DNA of 52,115 bases, from positions 1 to 52,115 of the forward strand of contig JABANP010000385.1 of the NCBI GenBank assembly GCA_013115135.1. Direction: 5' to 3'. Shown one piece after another: positions 30,816 through 41,056 of the stretch. The DNA is from Perkinsus olseni. Its lineage: Eukaryota > Perkinsozoa > Perkinsida > Perkinsidae. The notes beneath the pieces are model-generated. The model did no database searches. It saw nothing but the letters and a program-made list of their open reading frames with translations, and was not told the origin of the DNA. A program made the position numbers and the translations under genes. Position 1 is the first letter of the stretch. The number at the start of each line of letters is the position of its first letter.

Positions 30816-30860
30816 GCCAAGCCTAGTAAAGCCTAGTAGGCTTTACTAGGCTTGGCCTAC
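30816..30860. repeat. Long-tract scar, S=AAGCCTAC (one change)
   Basis: Perfect 20-bp arms 30816-30835 and 30837-30856 around G30836. S bases 1-7 are 30829-30835, and the right-hand copy GCCTAC ends at 30860 with apex T30853 and one changed base (G30854). Confidence 0.75.
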
Positions 30861-32051
30861 TAGGAAACAGTGAACAAAGAGAACAGTGAGTGGCCTTGCT
30901 TTGAACTGTTCAACCTTCATCAGTGCCAGGGCCAGCAGTTACGCAGTAGCCCGTATCTGCTGCCAACTAGCAGTTGGAAGGCTTCCACCACGGTTCAGTA
31001 GGACACGAGAGCTGCCAGACTCCATACCCGATCCGGGTCGAGTCAGCAGTCTCCAGTATCCTACCTCCACATCCAGGGAGCGGAGGGCTGAGTCGAGCTC
31101 ACATCCACCATCATTACAGCCATAACTACATGGCTGTACCTATTGCTAGCGCCCTGCTGGCTCCAGCGTTGAACTACACTGAACTACCGCGTCTTGCTTG
31201 ATATCCTTGACGCGCACAAGCCTCTATTGTGCGCTCATAAGCTATGCGTGGCAATTTCGCTCACGCCGATCGGCCGGAAGGATTCTGCGAGGAACTTCAT
31301 CGGATGAAGCCTTGAGCCATCATGAAGGGTAGAGTTGATAATTATAGAAATACCAACAACCAAGTTCAACACCAGTGTTTTTGGCACGCTCAGAATCAAC
31401 TGGATGCCGACGCGAGAAGATACACTACTGAGAACGCAACACTCAAAGAACAACGCAAAAGCATGAGTTCACATCAACCTGACAAAAGCGAGATTGGGAT
31501 TGAATTCACGCCAATCAGTCAATACCTTAATTTAAGCAAAAGTTTATCTTTTTCTTGTAGCGATGAGATGAGTTCGATAAGGAGAGAATTCCGTCTCTTT
31601 CCTGAAATAGCGGGATTCTTGGGTAGAAAACTGCGAGAAAATCGAAACCAAATACGGAGAATCCAAAATGGAGAATCCACCTGTCGAGTTCTCCGTGGAC
31701 TTCTTTGCACCAACATTCTTGTCTTCATTGTTTTCTTCTAAATCTCGTATCTCAGCTTCAAGCTTGAAAAAGACGACTGCCCGAGAGGAGGTTATTTCCG
31801 TTTCTCAACTACCTGTTTGATTTCACGTCTTAACCTTTTATTTTACTAACTGGCTTCACACCGTCTCCGGGCAGCACTTCAGAGATATCGGGCCTGGCCG
31901 GTATCTGAGGTTAACCTGCCCCATGCCAGCATAGACACAAGACACGTCATTTTCTAAACCTCAGTTACATACCGGAAGCGAGAACGTGACTAACCAACCC
32001 GTGCATGAGTGCTGTATGGCGCCCGATCTGAAACGCCGTAGTGGCGTGCCG

Positions 32052-32071
32052 TACGCCCGGCGTACTACACC
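32052..32071. repeat. hAT-type excision scar, S=GTACGCCG (one change)
   Basis: TACGCC, C, GGCGTA, C, TACACC. Flanks G32051 and G32072 fit. Confidence 0.72.
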
Positions 32072-32327
32072 GCAGCCATAGCTATCGTCTATCATGCCAG
32101 ATGGCCGATAGGGCAATTGTTTCCAATCCCATCCCTCCACTCCCGGAGCGGAAGTATCAGGCACAGGTTCGTCTAAGCGGAGTATGTGGCGTTATCGCGT
32201 TATTGTCGGTCGCGCCGATTGAGTCGGCAGCTCGCGGGTCAACAACTCGGGTCCTATACTCGATCGATATGGCTTCATCAAGCCATTTCCTCAAGGCCCA
32301 AGCGCCCCGAGTGTGGATACTCAATCC

Positions 32328-32347
32328 GCTGAAATTCAGCGGCTGAA
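32328..32347. repeat. hAT-type excision scar, S=CGCTGAAT
   Basis: Word GCTGAA, spacers A and G, flanks C32327 and T32348. Perfect. Confidence 0.85.
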
Positions 32348-34182
32348 TTTTCTCCAAAGATTTCCTTCGACAATGCTTCTACTGTAGAAGCATCGCTGAA
32401 TCCTCTCACTCCATAGTCCGCGAGAAACTATAGTTCGTGAGAGACAGTTGAATTCGTAAGGAACAAAGGAGATTGATTTTTAGGCGTTGACCGCGATCCA
32501 GAAATCGATGCGGAGCGTCGGAATCGATCCCCTGAACACCCTCGGCATTCCCTACAGAACGCGGAGTTTCACCACCCATCTCTAGTACCCAGTAGTAGCG
32601 TCCAACCAGCATCATCTTCGGTACAGTTCTCCAGGACTTCGCCGAGGAGGCATGATAATTCGGGGAAGGTTCGTGAGAGTCTTCGCTTCCCTCAGACATC
32701 AAACAGGGAAATCTGTCTTGAGAGAGTTTATAAAGACCACTATCGAGTAAAATTGGCGTGACAACCGGCGCCCTCTATGCTGAGAGACGTGGCGATTATA
32801 CCATGTACAGCACGATGTATAAGGAGAGCTTCAATCGAGAATCGCCTGAAAATATTCAAGACGTAAGTACCGATAATGATGCTAACTCAGTTGCCTGGTT
32901 TGCTGGTATCTGGCTGCAATGGTCGTTCAATAAACCATTTCTGAAACGCAGAATAGAACCTCAAACCGCATGTACCGTGTCAAGATCAATTCCGGATGCT
33001 ATCCTGAGTCTCAGAATTACTTTGTTCCACGAAAAGCAACGCCGAACCGACTTCGAGTTACCATCCCGCCGCCACGCTAGTCCAGAGTGCGAATGGTTCT
33101 GGTTTAAGACAGGCAGAGTGAGAACGCAACCACCGAGTTTTGCCATCTAAAATTCAATTTTCCATCTACGGTCTTCACATCATCAACGACCTGGCTGAGT
33201 TACAGCGCAACCTCCGTGAAGCAGGAGATGAATATCGGCGACAAAAGCATCGCAAAGACTACACTATGCGTGGCGGCGAGGTTAGCCAACAGTCAACGAC
33301 CCCATAATGAGCAATACGAAATTTGTGAAAACAACTGAAGAGTGTACTATGTTCGTTGGCGGCTACTCCTCAAGCATTTAGTAAATACTGGCAGACACAC
33401 GTGCGACAAATTCGTCTTTCCAAACCCGGCGAAACGAGCAACCCTCGGTTTGAACCCGGGTCACGCTCATGCCAGTCAGGACAACTAACCTCTAGACCAA
33501 TGAAAACTATTCGTAGGTGCACTATATTTTGACGGGGGCGACGGCTCGAGTCTTGCACGCATGCGCGAACGCAAGGCCGAAGTGCGCACGCTAAATGAGC
33601 TGCTTATTAATTAAAAGACTCGGCCTAGCGACTAAGAGGGGCTTCATTTCCGAAAGTCAGAATTGGTTCCGAATTCGCCAGAATCCATTCGGAGCTTCAA
33701 AAGGCGTGCATAGAGGCCTAAAAACAGAGCGTCACTCCTGTTTCGAGACTGAATAATTGAGAACACAACAGTCGATTTTTGCCACCTGAAATCCAGTCTT
33801 GGGTCCAGTGTCTTCGAATCATCATGAAAGATTTAGCGCGGCTCTAGCTGGGAGCTATGCTATCATCGGACATCAGAAAGCTGTCGTTCAATAGACTGAC
33901 TATGAAACTCAAAACAGATCCTGGAATCGCAGTTCACGTGTAAAAATCTGTCGATTCTGGATTTCGGAAATACTTAGTTGAACAGGGGAAGGACAGTACT
34001 ATCAGCGGAGCATTCGACGATGGAGCCGTCTCCGAATCTAGCCGCTGCGGGAAGAATCCAAGCTGATGACGCGGTGGTATAACCAGCGTCGACGCCCCTA
34101 TTTCACGCTTCCAGCTACGGAACCGAACCTGAGTATTCCTGAATCGTGCAGGGAGCGACCTAAGATACCGAACCGACTTATT

Positions 34183-34360
34183 GGGCCTGTTTCATAGGAG
34201 CAAATTTGCTCCTTAAGTGCAAGTAGCGCCTTAAGTAAACCTCAAGGCGCCTTAAGTTTTTCTGGTAAACTGTTTCACTACTTAAGTAACATCACCAAGG
34301 CGCCTTAAACTTAGAATTACTCGAGGCGCCTTAATTTAAGTATCCTTGTGAAACAGGCCC
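34183..34360 (+). mobile_element. Tourist-like MITE, 178 bp, complete
   Basis: Terminal inverted repeats GGGCCTGTTTCA and TGAAACAGGCCC (12 bp) are flanked by a 3-bp duplication ATT (34180-34182, 34361-34363). The interior is non-coding, with AGGCGCCTTAA repeated and an 18-bp perfect palindrome at 34196-34213. The end sequence and 3-bp duplication recall PIF/Harbinger MITEs of plants. Related copies are at 13.98 and 14.86 kb. Confidence 0.88.
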
Positions 34361-34580
34361 ATTCACTTTCTTCCACCGCTCGGGCGGGCGAGGTGACCCT
34401 TGCCGAAGGTATGTCTCCCAGCACTGGCGTCTCCTGTTCTCACGGAAGCCTTCGTGAAGTTCACGACGCGAAGCCGTTGTTGTAAAAAGGACCACTTCGC
34501 CAAGAAGCCAAAATTTTATAAAATTTTCTGACTACGGATTGAACTCCGTCACAACTGAACCATTATGCAGTTGCCTTTGT

Positions 34581-35477
34581 ATGGCGTCCACCTCCTCTGC
34601 GGGCGATCGTGCTGTTCTGTCGACCAGTGAGGTTTTGAGCAAGGCCACGGGTGCTGCTTTCCGTGGTGGCATCGCTGGTGCCTCCGCGCAAGTACTCAAC
34701 GTATTCGCTTTGATGTGGATGCGCACGACCATGAACTACCAATACCGCTACGGTGGTGGCCTGATGGAGGTCCTCAGAAAGCTGTACGGCGAGGGAGGCG
34801 TGCCGAGGTTCTACCGAGGGCTCCTTCCTGCGCTCATGCAAGCCCCCTTGAGTCGCTTCGGTGACACCGCGGCTAACGTCGGCGTTCTCGCGCTCCTAGA
34901 CAGCAGCGCTGCCACTAAGGACATTCCCGTCGGTGTGAAAACTGCGGCGGCATCGTGCGGAGCGGCGTGCTTCCGAGTCGCTCTGATGCCGATCGATGCG
35001 TGGAAGACGACCAAACAGGTTGAAGGCCAGGCCGGCATGCGAGTGCTCGTCGACAAGGTGAAGCAGCACGGCGTGAGCAAGCTGTGGCACGGCTCCTTGG
35101 GAGCGATGAGCGCTACGTGGGTCGGCCACTACCCCTGGTTTGTCACGCACAACTACCTGTCTCAAAACCTTCCCCAGTTCGATAGCCTTCCGGCCGGTAA
35201 GTACGTAAGAAACGCGTTTATGGGGTTCTGTTCGTCGTTTGTGTCGGACTGCATTTCTAACTCGCTGAGGGTTTTAAAAACAACCAAGCAGACTTCGGTC
35301 GAACCGATCAGCTATCGTCAAGCCTACAAGATGATCATTGACAAGGACGGCTTCGCTGGTCTGTTCGGGAGAGGGCTCAAGACGAGGATCATCACCAACG
35401 GCATGCAAGGGATGTTCTTTTCCGTGGCTTGGAAGGCCATTCAAGAACGCTTGGATAGAAGAGCGAAGACCTCATGA
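34581..35477 (+). CDS. Mitochondrial carrier family protein (298 aa)
   Basis: The first in-frame ATG is at 34581; the open frame extends upstream without one. It has three repeats of about 100 residues with two membrane spans each. The carrier signature PxDxxK is intact only in repeat 2 (MPIDAWKTTKQ). Repeats 1 and 3 have WMRTTM and SLRVLK in its place. The second-half motifs FYRGLLPAL, LWHGSLGAM and LFGRGLKTR are present in all three. It should sit in the inner mitochondrial membrane (or a related organelle); the substrate cannot be predicted because the central contact residues are atypical. Single exon, on the same strand as the MITE 200 bp upstream. Confidence 0.87.
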   Translation: MASTSSAGDRAVLSTSEVLSKATGAAFRGGIAGASAQVLNVFALMWMRTTMNYQYRYGGGLMEVLRKLYGEGGVPRFYRGLLPALMQAPLSRFGDTAANVGVLALLDSSAATKDIPVGVKTAAASCGAACFRVALMPIDAWKTTKQVEGQAGMRVLVDKVKQHGVSKLWHGSLGAMSATWVGHYPWFVTHNYLSQNLPQFDSLPAGKYVRNAFMGFCSSFVSDCISNSLRVLKTTKQTSVEPISYRQAYKMIIDKDGFAGLFGRGLKTRIITNGMQGMFFSVAWKAIQERLDRRAKTS

Positions 35478-36232
35478 TTATAATAATTTTGCACCACGGT
35501 TGCCGATATTTTTGCACTCATTCTTGTGTGGTGGCTGAAAGCCGGGCGTAGTGTTGAATGAAAGTGCTTCAGTGGAAACCGAATGAAGGGCAACTCTGCA
35601 ACCCTGTCTTATTGATGGGCGTGGGGATGAAGAGCACGCTGATGTAAGCACACAGAGATCACTCAAGACTCTAACTTAAGCGGAATGAGCGTTACAAGAT
35701 GATTCCAATTCACTTTTCGAACAGTGGCTTGAGAGCTTCTATGCTGGATAGCAACTAAGATATTCGAGCGATCCCCAGGAACGAGGAGGGTGGCCGCGTG
35801 CGCTATGAAGGCTAATTTTGTCGGGCAGATATGCTCTGGCCGACGGACGGGTCGCAACACCGTTGACGCGTTCGAAGGGAGGGTTCGCTGAAACACAGCT
35901 CATCGCGAGATCTCTCTACCATCAAGCTCATGGCCCTGTAGATGGTATTCGATCTGAAAGCTTACTTTATGCGGCCTGTCGAACCACATCTCGAAGAGGC
36001 GGCATTCAGGGCGGATGCTCCACCGCCGTGTTAGTCACCACACTACACAGTTCCTCCTTCCGGTAACTGTTCCACGATCGAACAGTCCATTCCGCGATAC
36101 TGTCCATAGTGGCCGGGCTGGCAGCAACCGGAGCGTGACGCCACTCCGTCACGCTTGATATGTCGCGTCTCGTTCGCCCGTCACTCCCTCGGCCGTCTCT
36201 CCTAGCCCTTCGCATCTTCACCAGCCCTTGCT
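35478..36232. other. Intergenic
   Basis: No exon seen. Inverted pairs at 36066-36086 (ACTGTTC/GAACAGT, 7-nt loop) and 36132-36155 (AGCGTGACG/CGTCACGCT, 6-nt loop) lie within 180 bp of the start of the mucin-like gene. Confidence 0.5.
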
Positions 36233-37045
36233 ATGTTGCCCCGTTATATCGCTGTTGCCGCGGTCGCTGTTGCCGCTTCCGTTGATACTGCTGTTGCCAG
36301 TACCACAACAGGCAGCAGACTGTGCGGCACTGCTCTTTGCAGGAAGGAGATCGGCCTGGGGTCTTATTGTAAGAGTTACCAGCCCCATCTCGCTGGACGT
36401 GTTTGCAAGACCCTTGACGATAGGGACACTAGGCTCATCCGCTGTGATTGTGAAGACCCGACTGCTCAGCCTACTACTACGCCAAGCTGTGAGCCGGCTA
36501 AAACTACCACTACTCCGAGCTGCGAGCCTGTGAAGACTACAACCACCACTACCACTACTCCGAGCTGCGGGCCTGTCAAGACAACTACTACTAAGCGAAC
36601 TACTACAACCACCACTACCACTACTCCGAGCTGCGAGCCTGTCAAGACCACTACTACTAAGCGAACTACTACAACCACCACTACCACTACGCCGAGCTGC
36701 AAGCCCGTCAAGACTACCACAACTCCGAGCTGTGAGCCTGTCAAGACTACCACAACTCCGAGCTGTGAGCCTGTCAAGACTACCACCACCCGAACCCCAA
36801 ACACCAGTACTACGCCGAGCCACACGCCCGCCAACACCACGACTACGCCTAGCGGCGCCCCAGTGACAACTACTGCGTCCCCGACGCTCCCTCGCAAGGC
36901 CTGTTATGGCGGTGATCTCGCCTGTGACAGCGAGCTGCCCGGCAGCGTCTGCCAGAGGCACGCGGGAGACTCTAGGCTTGGCAGATGCGTTGGTGGACGC
37001 AACCCTCACAAGAGGAACATCTCCTGCGCTTGCTTCTACCACTAG
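36233..37045 (+). CDS. Mucin-like secreted protein with a six-cysteine module at each end (270 aa)
   Basis: Signal peptide at residues 1-23. N-terminal module at about 30-73 (C-x4-C-x9-C-x11-C-x12-C-x-C). A Thr-rich stalk at about 76-215 is built of irregular copies of TTTTPSCEPVK with one lone Cys per unit. C-terminal module at about 222-268 (C-x6-C-x8-C-x11-C-x12-C-x-C, ending CACFYH). The stalk would be heavily O-glycosylated in a species with that pathway. The cysteine pattern links this gene to those at 18.7, 26.8 and 29.8 kb although overall identity is low. The repeat DNA is prone to copy-number change. Confidence 0.85.
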   Translation: MLPRYIAVAAVAVAASVDTAVASTTTGSRLCGTALCRKEIGLGSYCKSYQPHLAGRVCKTLDDRDTRLIRCDCEDPTAQPTTTPSCEPAKTTTTPSCEPVKTTTTTTTTPSCGPVKTTTTKRTTTTTTTTTPSCEPVKTTTTKRTTTTTTTTTPSCKPVKTTTTPSCEPVKTTTTPSCEPVKTTTTRTPNTSTTPSHTPANTTTTPSGAPVTTTASPTLPRKACYGGDLACDSELPGSVCQRHAGDSRLGRCVGGRNPHKRNISCACFYH

Positions 37046-38467
37046 AGGCAGCCTAGGTTACTTCTCCAGGATTTTTACCGGTTACTTTCCTCACTCAATC
37101 AGCCTGTTATCTACAGCACACTTTACCGCTGACCACCACTGTTGTGTTGTCGAGTCACTTGTTTACAGAGGAATGACGACTGAGGGATAAATCTCCCGTA
37201 TTGCCATGTCTCTCTCGCATTCCACGCGTGCTGATCAGTAAGCTCCAACAGGAGTCGTTACCGCATGGTGCTCGCGTTTCATGCTGTATCTTTCGCTCTA
37301 GTTCAAGCCGAAGTACCAGTCTCTGCAGTAACGTTATGTGCGGTATTAGCGTTCGCACGAGTGAGCTGCGCCGCTCTGGCTACTATTACACTACAAGAGC
37401 GATGCCTCTATCGAAAAGAAAACTCAGTGCCTCGCGTCGCTGACCCGACTCGGTGGAATGCTTGTCGACTAACAGTTCACTCATCCGTATTAGCATCTCT
37501 CTGCGTTCGAGGCGCGCAAGGCGTTCATCGGGCCACCCTATGTTAGTAGTGCCAAAGGGAGTTGCCTTTGGGGCAAGCATTGACGCTTATCGACAGAGGG
37601 TGAGACGTTCCTACGCAGTATGAATCCAGACGAATATAACTTTATATTCGTCTGCCTCTACCAGGATTTGATCCTCCGGCCAAGAGATGGGTATGTGAGG
37701 AGCTTGACCATTACACCATGGAGTCACACGCCCCATTAGCACTAGATGCTTGCCAGCGGCCCCACGGGTTGATTCTCTGGACGAAGAAAGCTGGCATACC
37801 TTCAAAATCACCCACACGATATACCAATGTCAGAGGTTGCATCGTACCAGATTACACAGTTCAACAAAAGCCAGTCTTCAGGCCCTGGTATAACTCTCTT
37901 TCCCCTCTCGTTGATAGCCCATCACACTAACTGTGAACACAAATTCCGCATGAGCGAGAACACGTCGTTTCATGGAATTATGATCAACGGTAGAAAGTAC
38001 TTCCAAAAAGTCTGTTCAGAGTCTTCCTCGTCTCTTTCCTCAACGCAGTTGCTGATGCCAGCATTGCTGTTGTTCCTGCTGGAGGTACCAGTACCAAACT
38101 GACGAAGGAAAAATCTGACGAGATCGAGAATGATAAGCGCTCACTATATAGCTGCTCCCAGGGATGATAAGATGCAGATGACCAGAAGGGCGATCAGGAG
38201 CTTCGTCAAAGTATTCGATGGGCAGGATATCTGAGGTTGAAGAGGGCGGATCATGAGTGCGCTCAGGCTACCAGCGGAAACAACGCGCGTGTATTTACAT
38301 AAGGAAGAGAGCAGAAAATTTTCAAAATTGTTAAAAATAAATTCACAAAATTTTCCTTAATTTTATAGTTAGGTTTAGAAGTTTTATGATCTTTTCTCTT
38401 CACTAAAGTGTTTAATATACTCTTTTTCTGATCCAGGCTTCATTTGCAGAAGGAGTGCTACGGACTG
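37046..38467. other. Intergenic, tRNA-like block, no clear gene
   Basis: At 37656-37727 (minus) TGGTGTAATGGTCAAGCTCC and GGATCAAATCC form a degenerate tRNA-like block. Beside it, 37627-37654 is a hairpin with 13-bp arms and a CT centre. An 8-bp inverted pair flanks 37559-37564. Confidence 0.45.
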
Positions 38468-39961
38468 TTAATCGAGACTACGCCGAGCATATCTTGCTGA
38501 CGACACTCGTACAGTCTGATATCTGCGCATGTCCCCCCGCATGATGTCCCTAATAATCCTGTTCTTGTCGCCGCTGTTGTCGCATTCTTTCGGTAAGCAT
38601 AGACCAGAGGTCATCTCTATCGGGTTGTACTCCGAAACCGCTGATTTCAAAGAACACATTCTACCTGAGAATGAAAGCAACGCGCGCAAATCTTCGAATA
38701 AACTTCCGCTCAGAAAGTCCATGCGAGTAAATTCGGGAAGCTCTCATCGTTCCTAGCAGGAGCCTCGAGAATGAGACCAACATCCCATGAAACGCAGTTC
38801 GCAAATCTCTATGAAATACGTAATGAAGATCAATTTTGAATCTCAGTCCCTTCGACGATCTCCAGCGGCGATGAGAAATCCACCCAACGTATCAAATATT
38901 AATAAAGCTATAGACGTTCGCGCTGAACAGGAGAGATGGAAACCAGATAAAATTATGAAAATGAATTCGTCACGCCCGAAAGCGAATCAAATTACGCTCC
39001 TTAAAGTTGCCACCATTTTCTTGCACGCTCCAACTCACCGAAGCTCCTCGAGCAAACCCTTTCCCACTCGCCGCCATAACGACAGTCCAGTTCACAGCTC
39101 CGATCACAGTCCTCGAATCGGTGATCACTATAGTCAACCTAAGATACGCCTTCCAGAAAGTCACGACGCTTCACCGACCTCTCCACAGCAGCTTGCAACT
39201 GAATTCTGCAGTTTTATGAAGCACAGCTGGCGTTCTCGTTCATACCAAAACTTGAACTCATACGAGTCCGTCTGAGAGCTCCACTATTGCGCGCCTTTAC
39301 CAACTTTCTTTATTACCATTTCCGTCCAAGCCGCCAGGCACTGGGCGCTGACGCCCTCGGCAGTTCTCTTACTCAGGAGTGCTACCGTGCTGAGAAGGGA
39401 AAGTCGAAAGCCGCTTCGTCGCAGTCGGTCAGTGATCATCAAAAAAAAGGCGGAGCGATGCAGGAAAATTTACGCTAATTTACAACAAAATTACTTTTTC
39501 GCTTCTCGGAAACAGGGTAAATCAAAACACATGCCGCGGTTACGTGAATACAACCTTCTGCTGCCGACCAAGTTTGTTGAACACCTGAGATGAACAGCTC
39601 GATAAAATTAAAATGACTTGCAACCAATGGCAGCAAGCTGTCTATCTTAACCTTCCCGTGATGGGCACTCAAGGTCAAATCCTGTGTGAAAGAAAAACGG
39701 CCCCCAAGAGAAAAATTTTCCCGACGAAAAAATTTTTTCAACAATTTTACGGCGCATGCTAATTTCTGCTCGCGCGTGAAACTAACATGATCGCAAAAAA
39801 TGGTGTGACGACAACTCATCAATAATCTATCAGTTATCTCTAAAAATTCCCAATGAAACTTTTCCAGCCTATCCCAGATCCAACTAAAGCCGACCTCGAT
39901 AGCCGCCTGATGAGCCTTCTGGCGTTCCTCCATAACCTGCTCGAGCAGCTCGTAGTGTCCT
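38468..39961 (-). CDS. Probable exons of a minus-strand gene, incomplete
   Basis: Two segments look coding. About 39961-39896 (HYELLEQVMEERQKAHQAAI, after an acceptor CCCCTCAG) is helical. 38722-38468 contains the pattern EMTSGLCLPKECDNSG, which recalls the GLCxPxxC motif at the end of NRF domains of acyltransferase-3 proteins. I could not connect the exons or find the acyltransferase membrane region, so both the gene model and the family hint are weak. Confidence 0.3.
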
Positions 39962-40601
39962 GAGGGGCATTATCAGCACGCATGCGCATATCTTAGTTTA
40001 CCTTTAGTTCGGCGCCCGTAAGCTGGGGGCGGGGGCGGTATCAGATTCGACAATGCCAGTATATGTCTGAAAAAATCAGAAAAAAACGAAAAAAAGATTT
40101 AGTGAAATATTTCCGAAAACTACATGCACTCTAATTCATAGGCGCCAAAATGAGATTTCTCTGGGAGGGCAACCTCCAGGAACATGCCCAGGCTGGATGG
40201 CCCAGCCAAGGTTCTGGGCCCTACTCATAAACTCGACGTCACAGAAGTTGTTCGTAAACGTCGGAGAAGTGACGAAAATAAATGAAAATCAAAAAAATAC
40301 CTACACTGCTACCCTCAAATTTCGAAGGAATGGAAATGATTTTTCCTCACGGTGTTGGCATCAATGAATCTATTAGCGGTCTCCATCAAATCGAGCTCGT
40401 ACATAAGGTCACGGTGTATGTGGCACCGCATGACAGCCTCAAGACGCGCTTGACCCATTGTCGACCGCAAAGAGTACAGCGGTACTCTCTATGCCCAAGC
40501 CTCTTCTATGCCACAGCGGTATAGATCGAGATAGTGTCAAGTGATAATGTTTGGCAGACTTCTCCCTGGCGTCGGCCCCAGCCTGCGGCCGTTGCCTTCG
40601 A

Positions 40602-40619
40602 CCGATCCTGCAGGATCGG
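40602..40619. repeat. 18-bp perfect palindrome with no centre base
   Basis: CCGATCCTG followed directly by CAGGATCGG inside the hAT relic. Unlike the scars it has an even length and no third copy. Confidence 0.8.
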
Positions 40620-41036
40620 GGGGCGTGTGGCTCCTCGAGTCGCAACTTCTCGGCGTCGGCCACGATATCGGCGTATTGCCTCCCAGCGCGCACCACCGAA
40701 TGCTGCTGTTCCCAGCAGCTCTTGAGCGTCAGACACGCGTGTTGGGCTGCTGATATGCTCACTGTTCGTCCCTGTATGAATTTATGAACCGGAAGCGCTT
40801 TCATAAAAAAATGTGCAATACGCGGAGACAAAAGCAAAAGGTGAAATCCTCGAACTTGGCGAGGAAACCACTCGATCTTCCCCTCATTTCGGCAGAGTTA
40901 TCAGCATCGTTTATCATTGTCTCGAGCCAGTTGAGAATATTATCGTGGTTTTCTATAAGAGCCAGCAGAGCGCTACTCCGGAGCACCCAGCGAGTTGGGC
41001 AGACCGGCCGCAGTCGTTTCGCTGTCGTGTCATCGG

Positions 41037-41056
41037 CGTTAGGCTAACGCCGTTAG
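41037..41056. repeat. hAT-type excision scar inside the hAT relic, S=GCGTTAGC
   Basis: Word CGTTAG, spacers G and C, flanks G41036 and C41057. Reduction to one S turns the minus-strand reading GFANGVSLT... back into GFANADDTTAKRLRPVCPTRW. Confidence 0.92.

Larger units (their letters stand above)
30311..34182. other. Stretch with little coding support
   Basis: I could not assemble a gene. Possible exon fragments: 32541-32702 (minus, MSEGSEDSHEPSPNYHASSA, ending at a GT) and 31560-31741 (+, after TCTTGTAG). A tRNA-like block lies at 33435-33505 (minus, GGGTTCAAACC), and a palindrome with 10-bp arms at 32373-32393. Confidence 0.4.

Noticed and set aside
8245..30856. Rho-independent terminators or microRNA precursors
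   Set aside because: The strong hairpins lack T tracts and do not follow genes. Their one-base centres and the repeated S rule point to a DNA process. Small RNAs cannot be excluded without data.
36466..36897. Val-rich frame opposite the mucin-like gene
   Set aside because: It is the mirror of the ACT/ACC Thr codons on the other strand.
5750..37727. Functional tRNA genes
   Set aside because: A and B boxes are visible, but acceptor, anticodon and T stems do not pair well in any of them.
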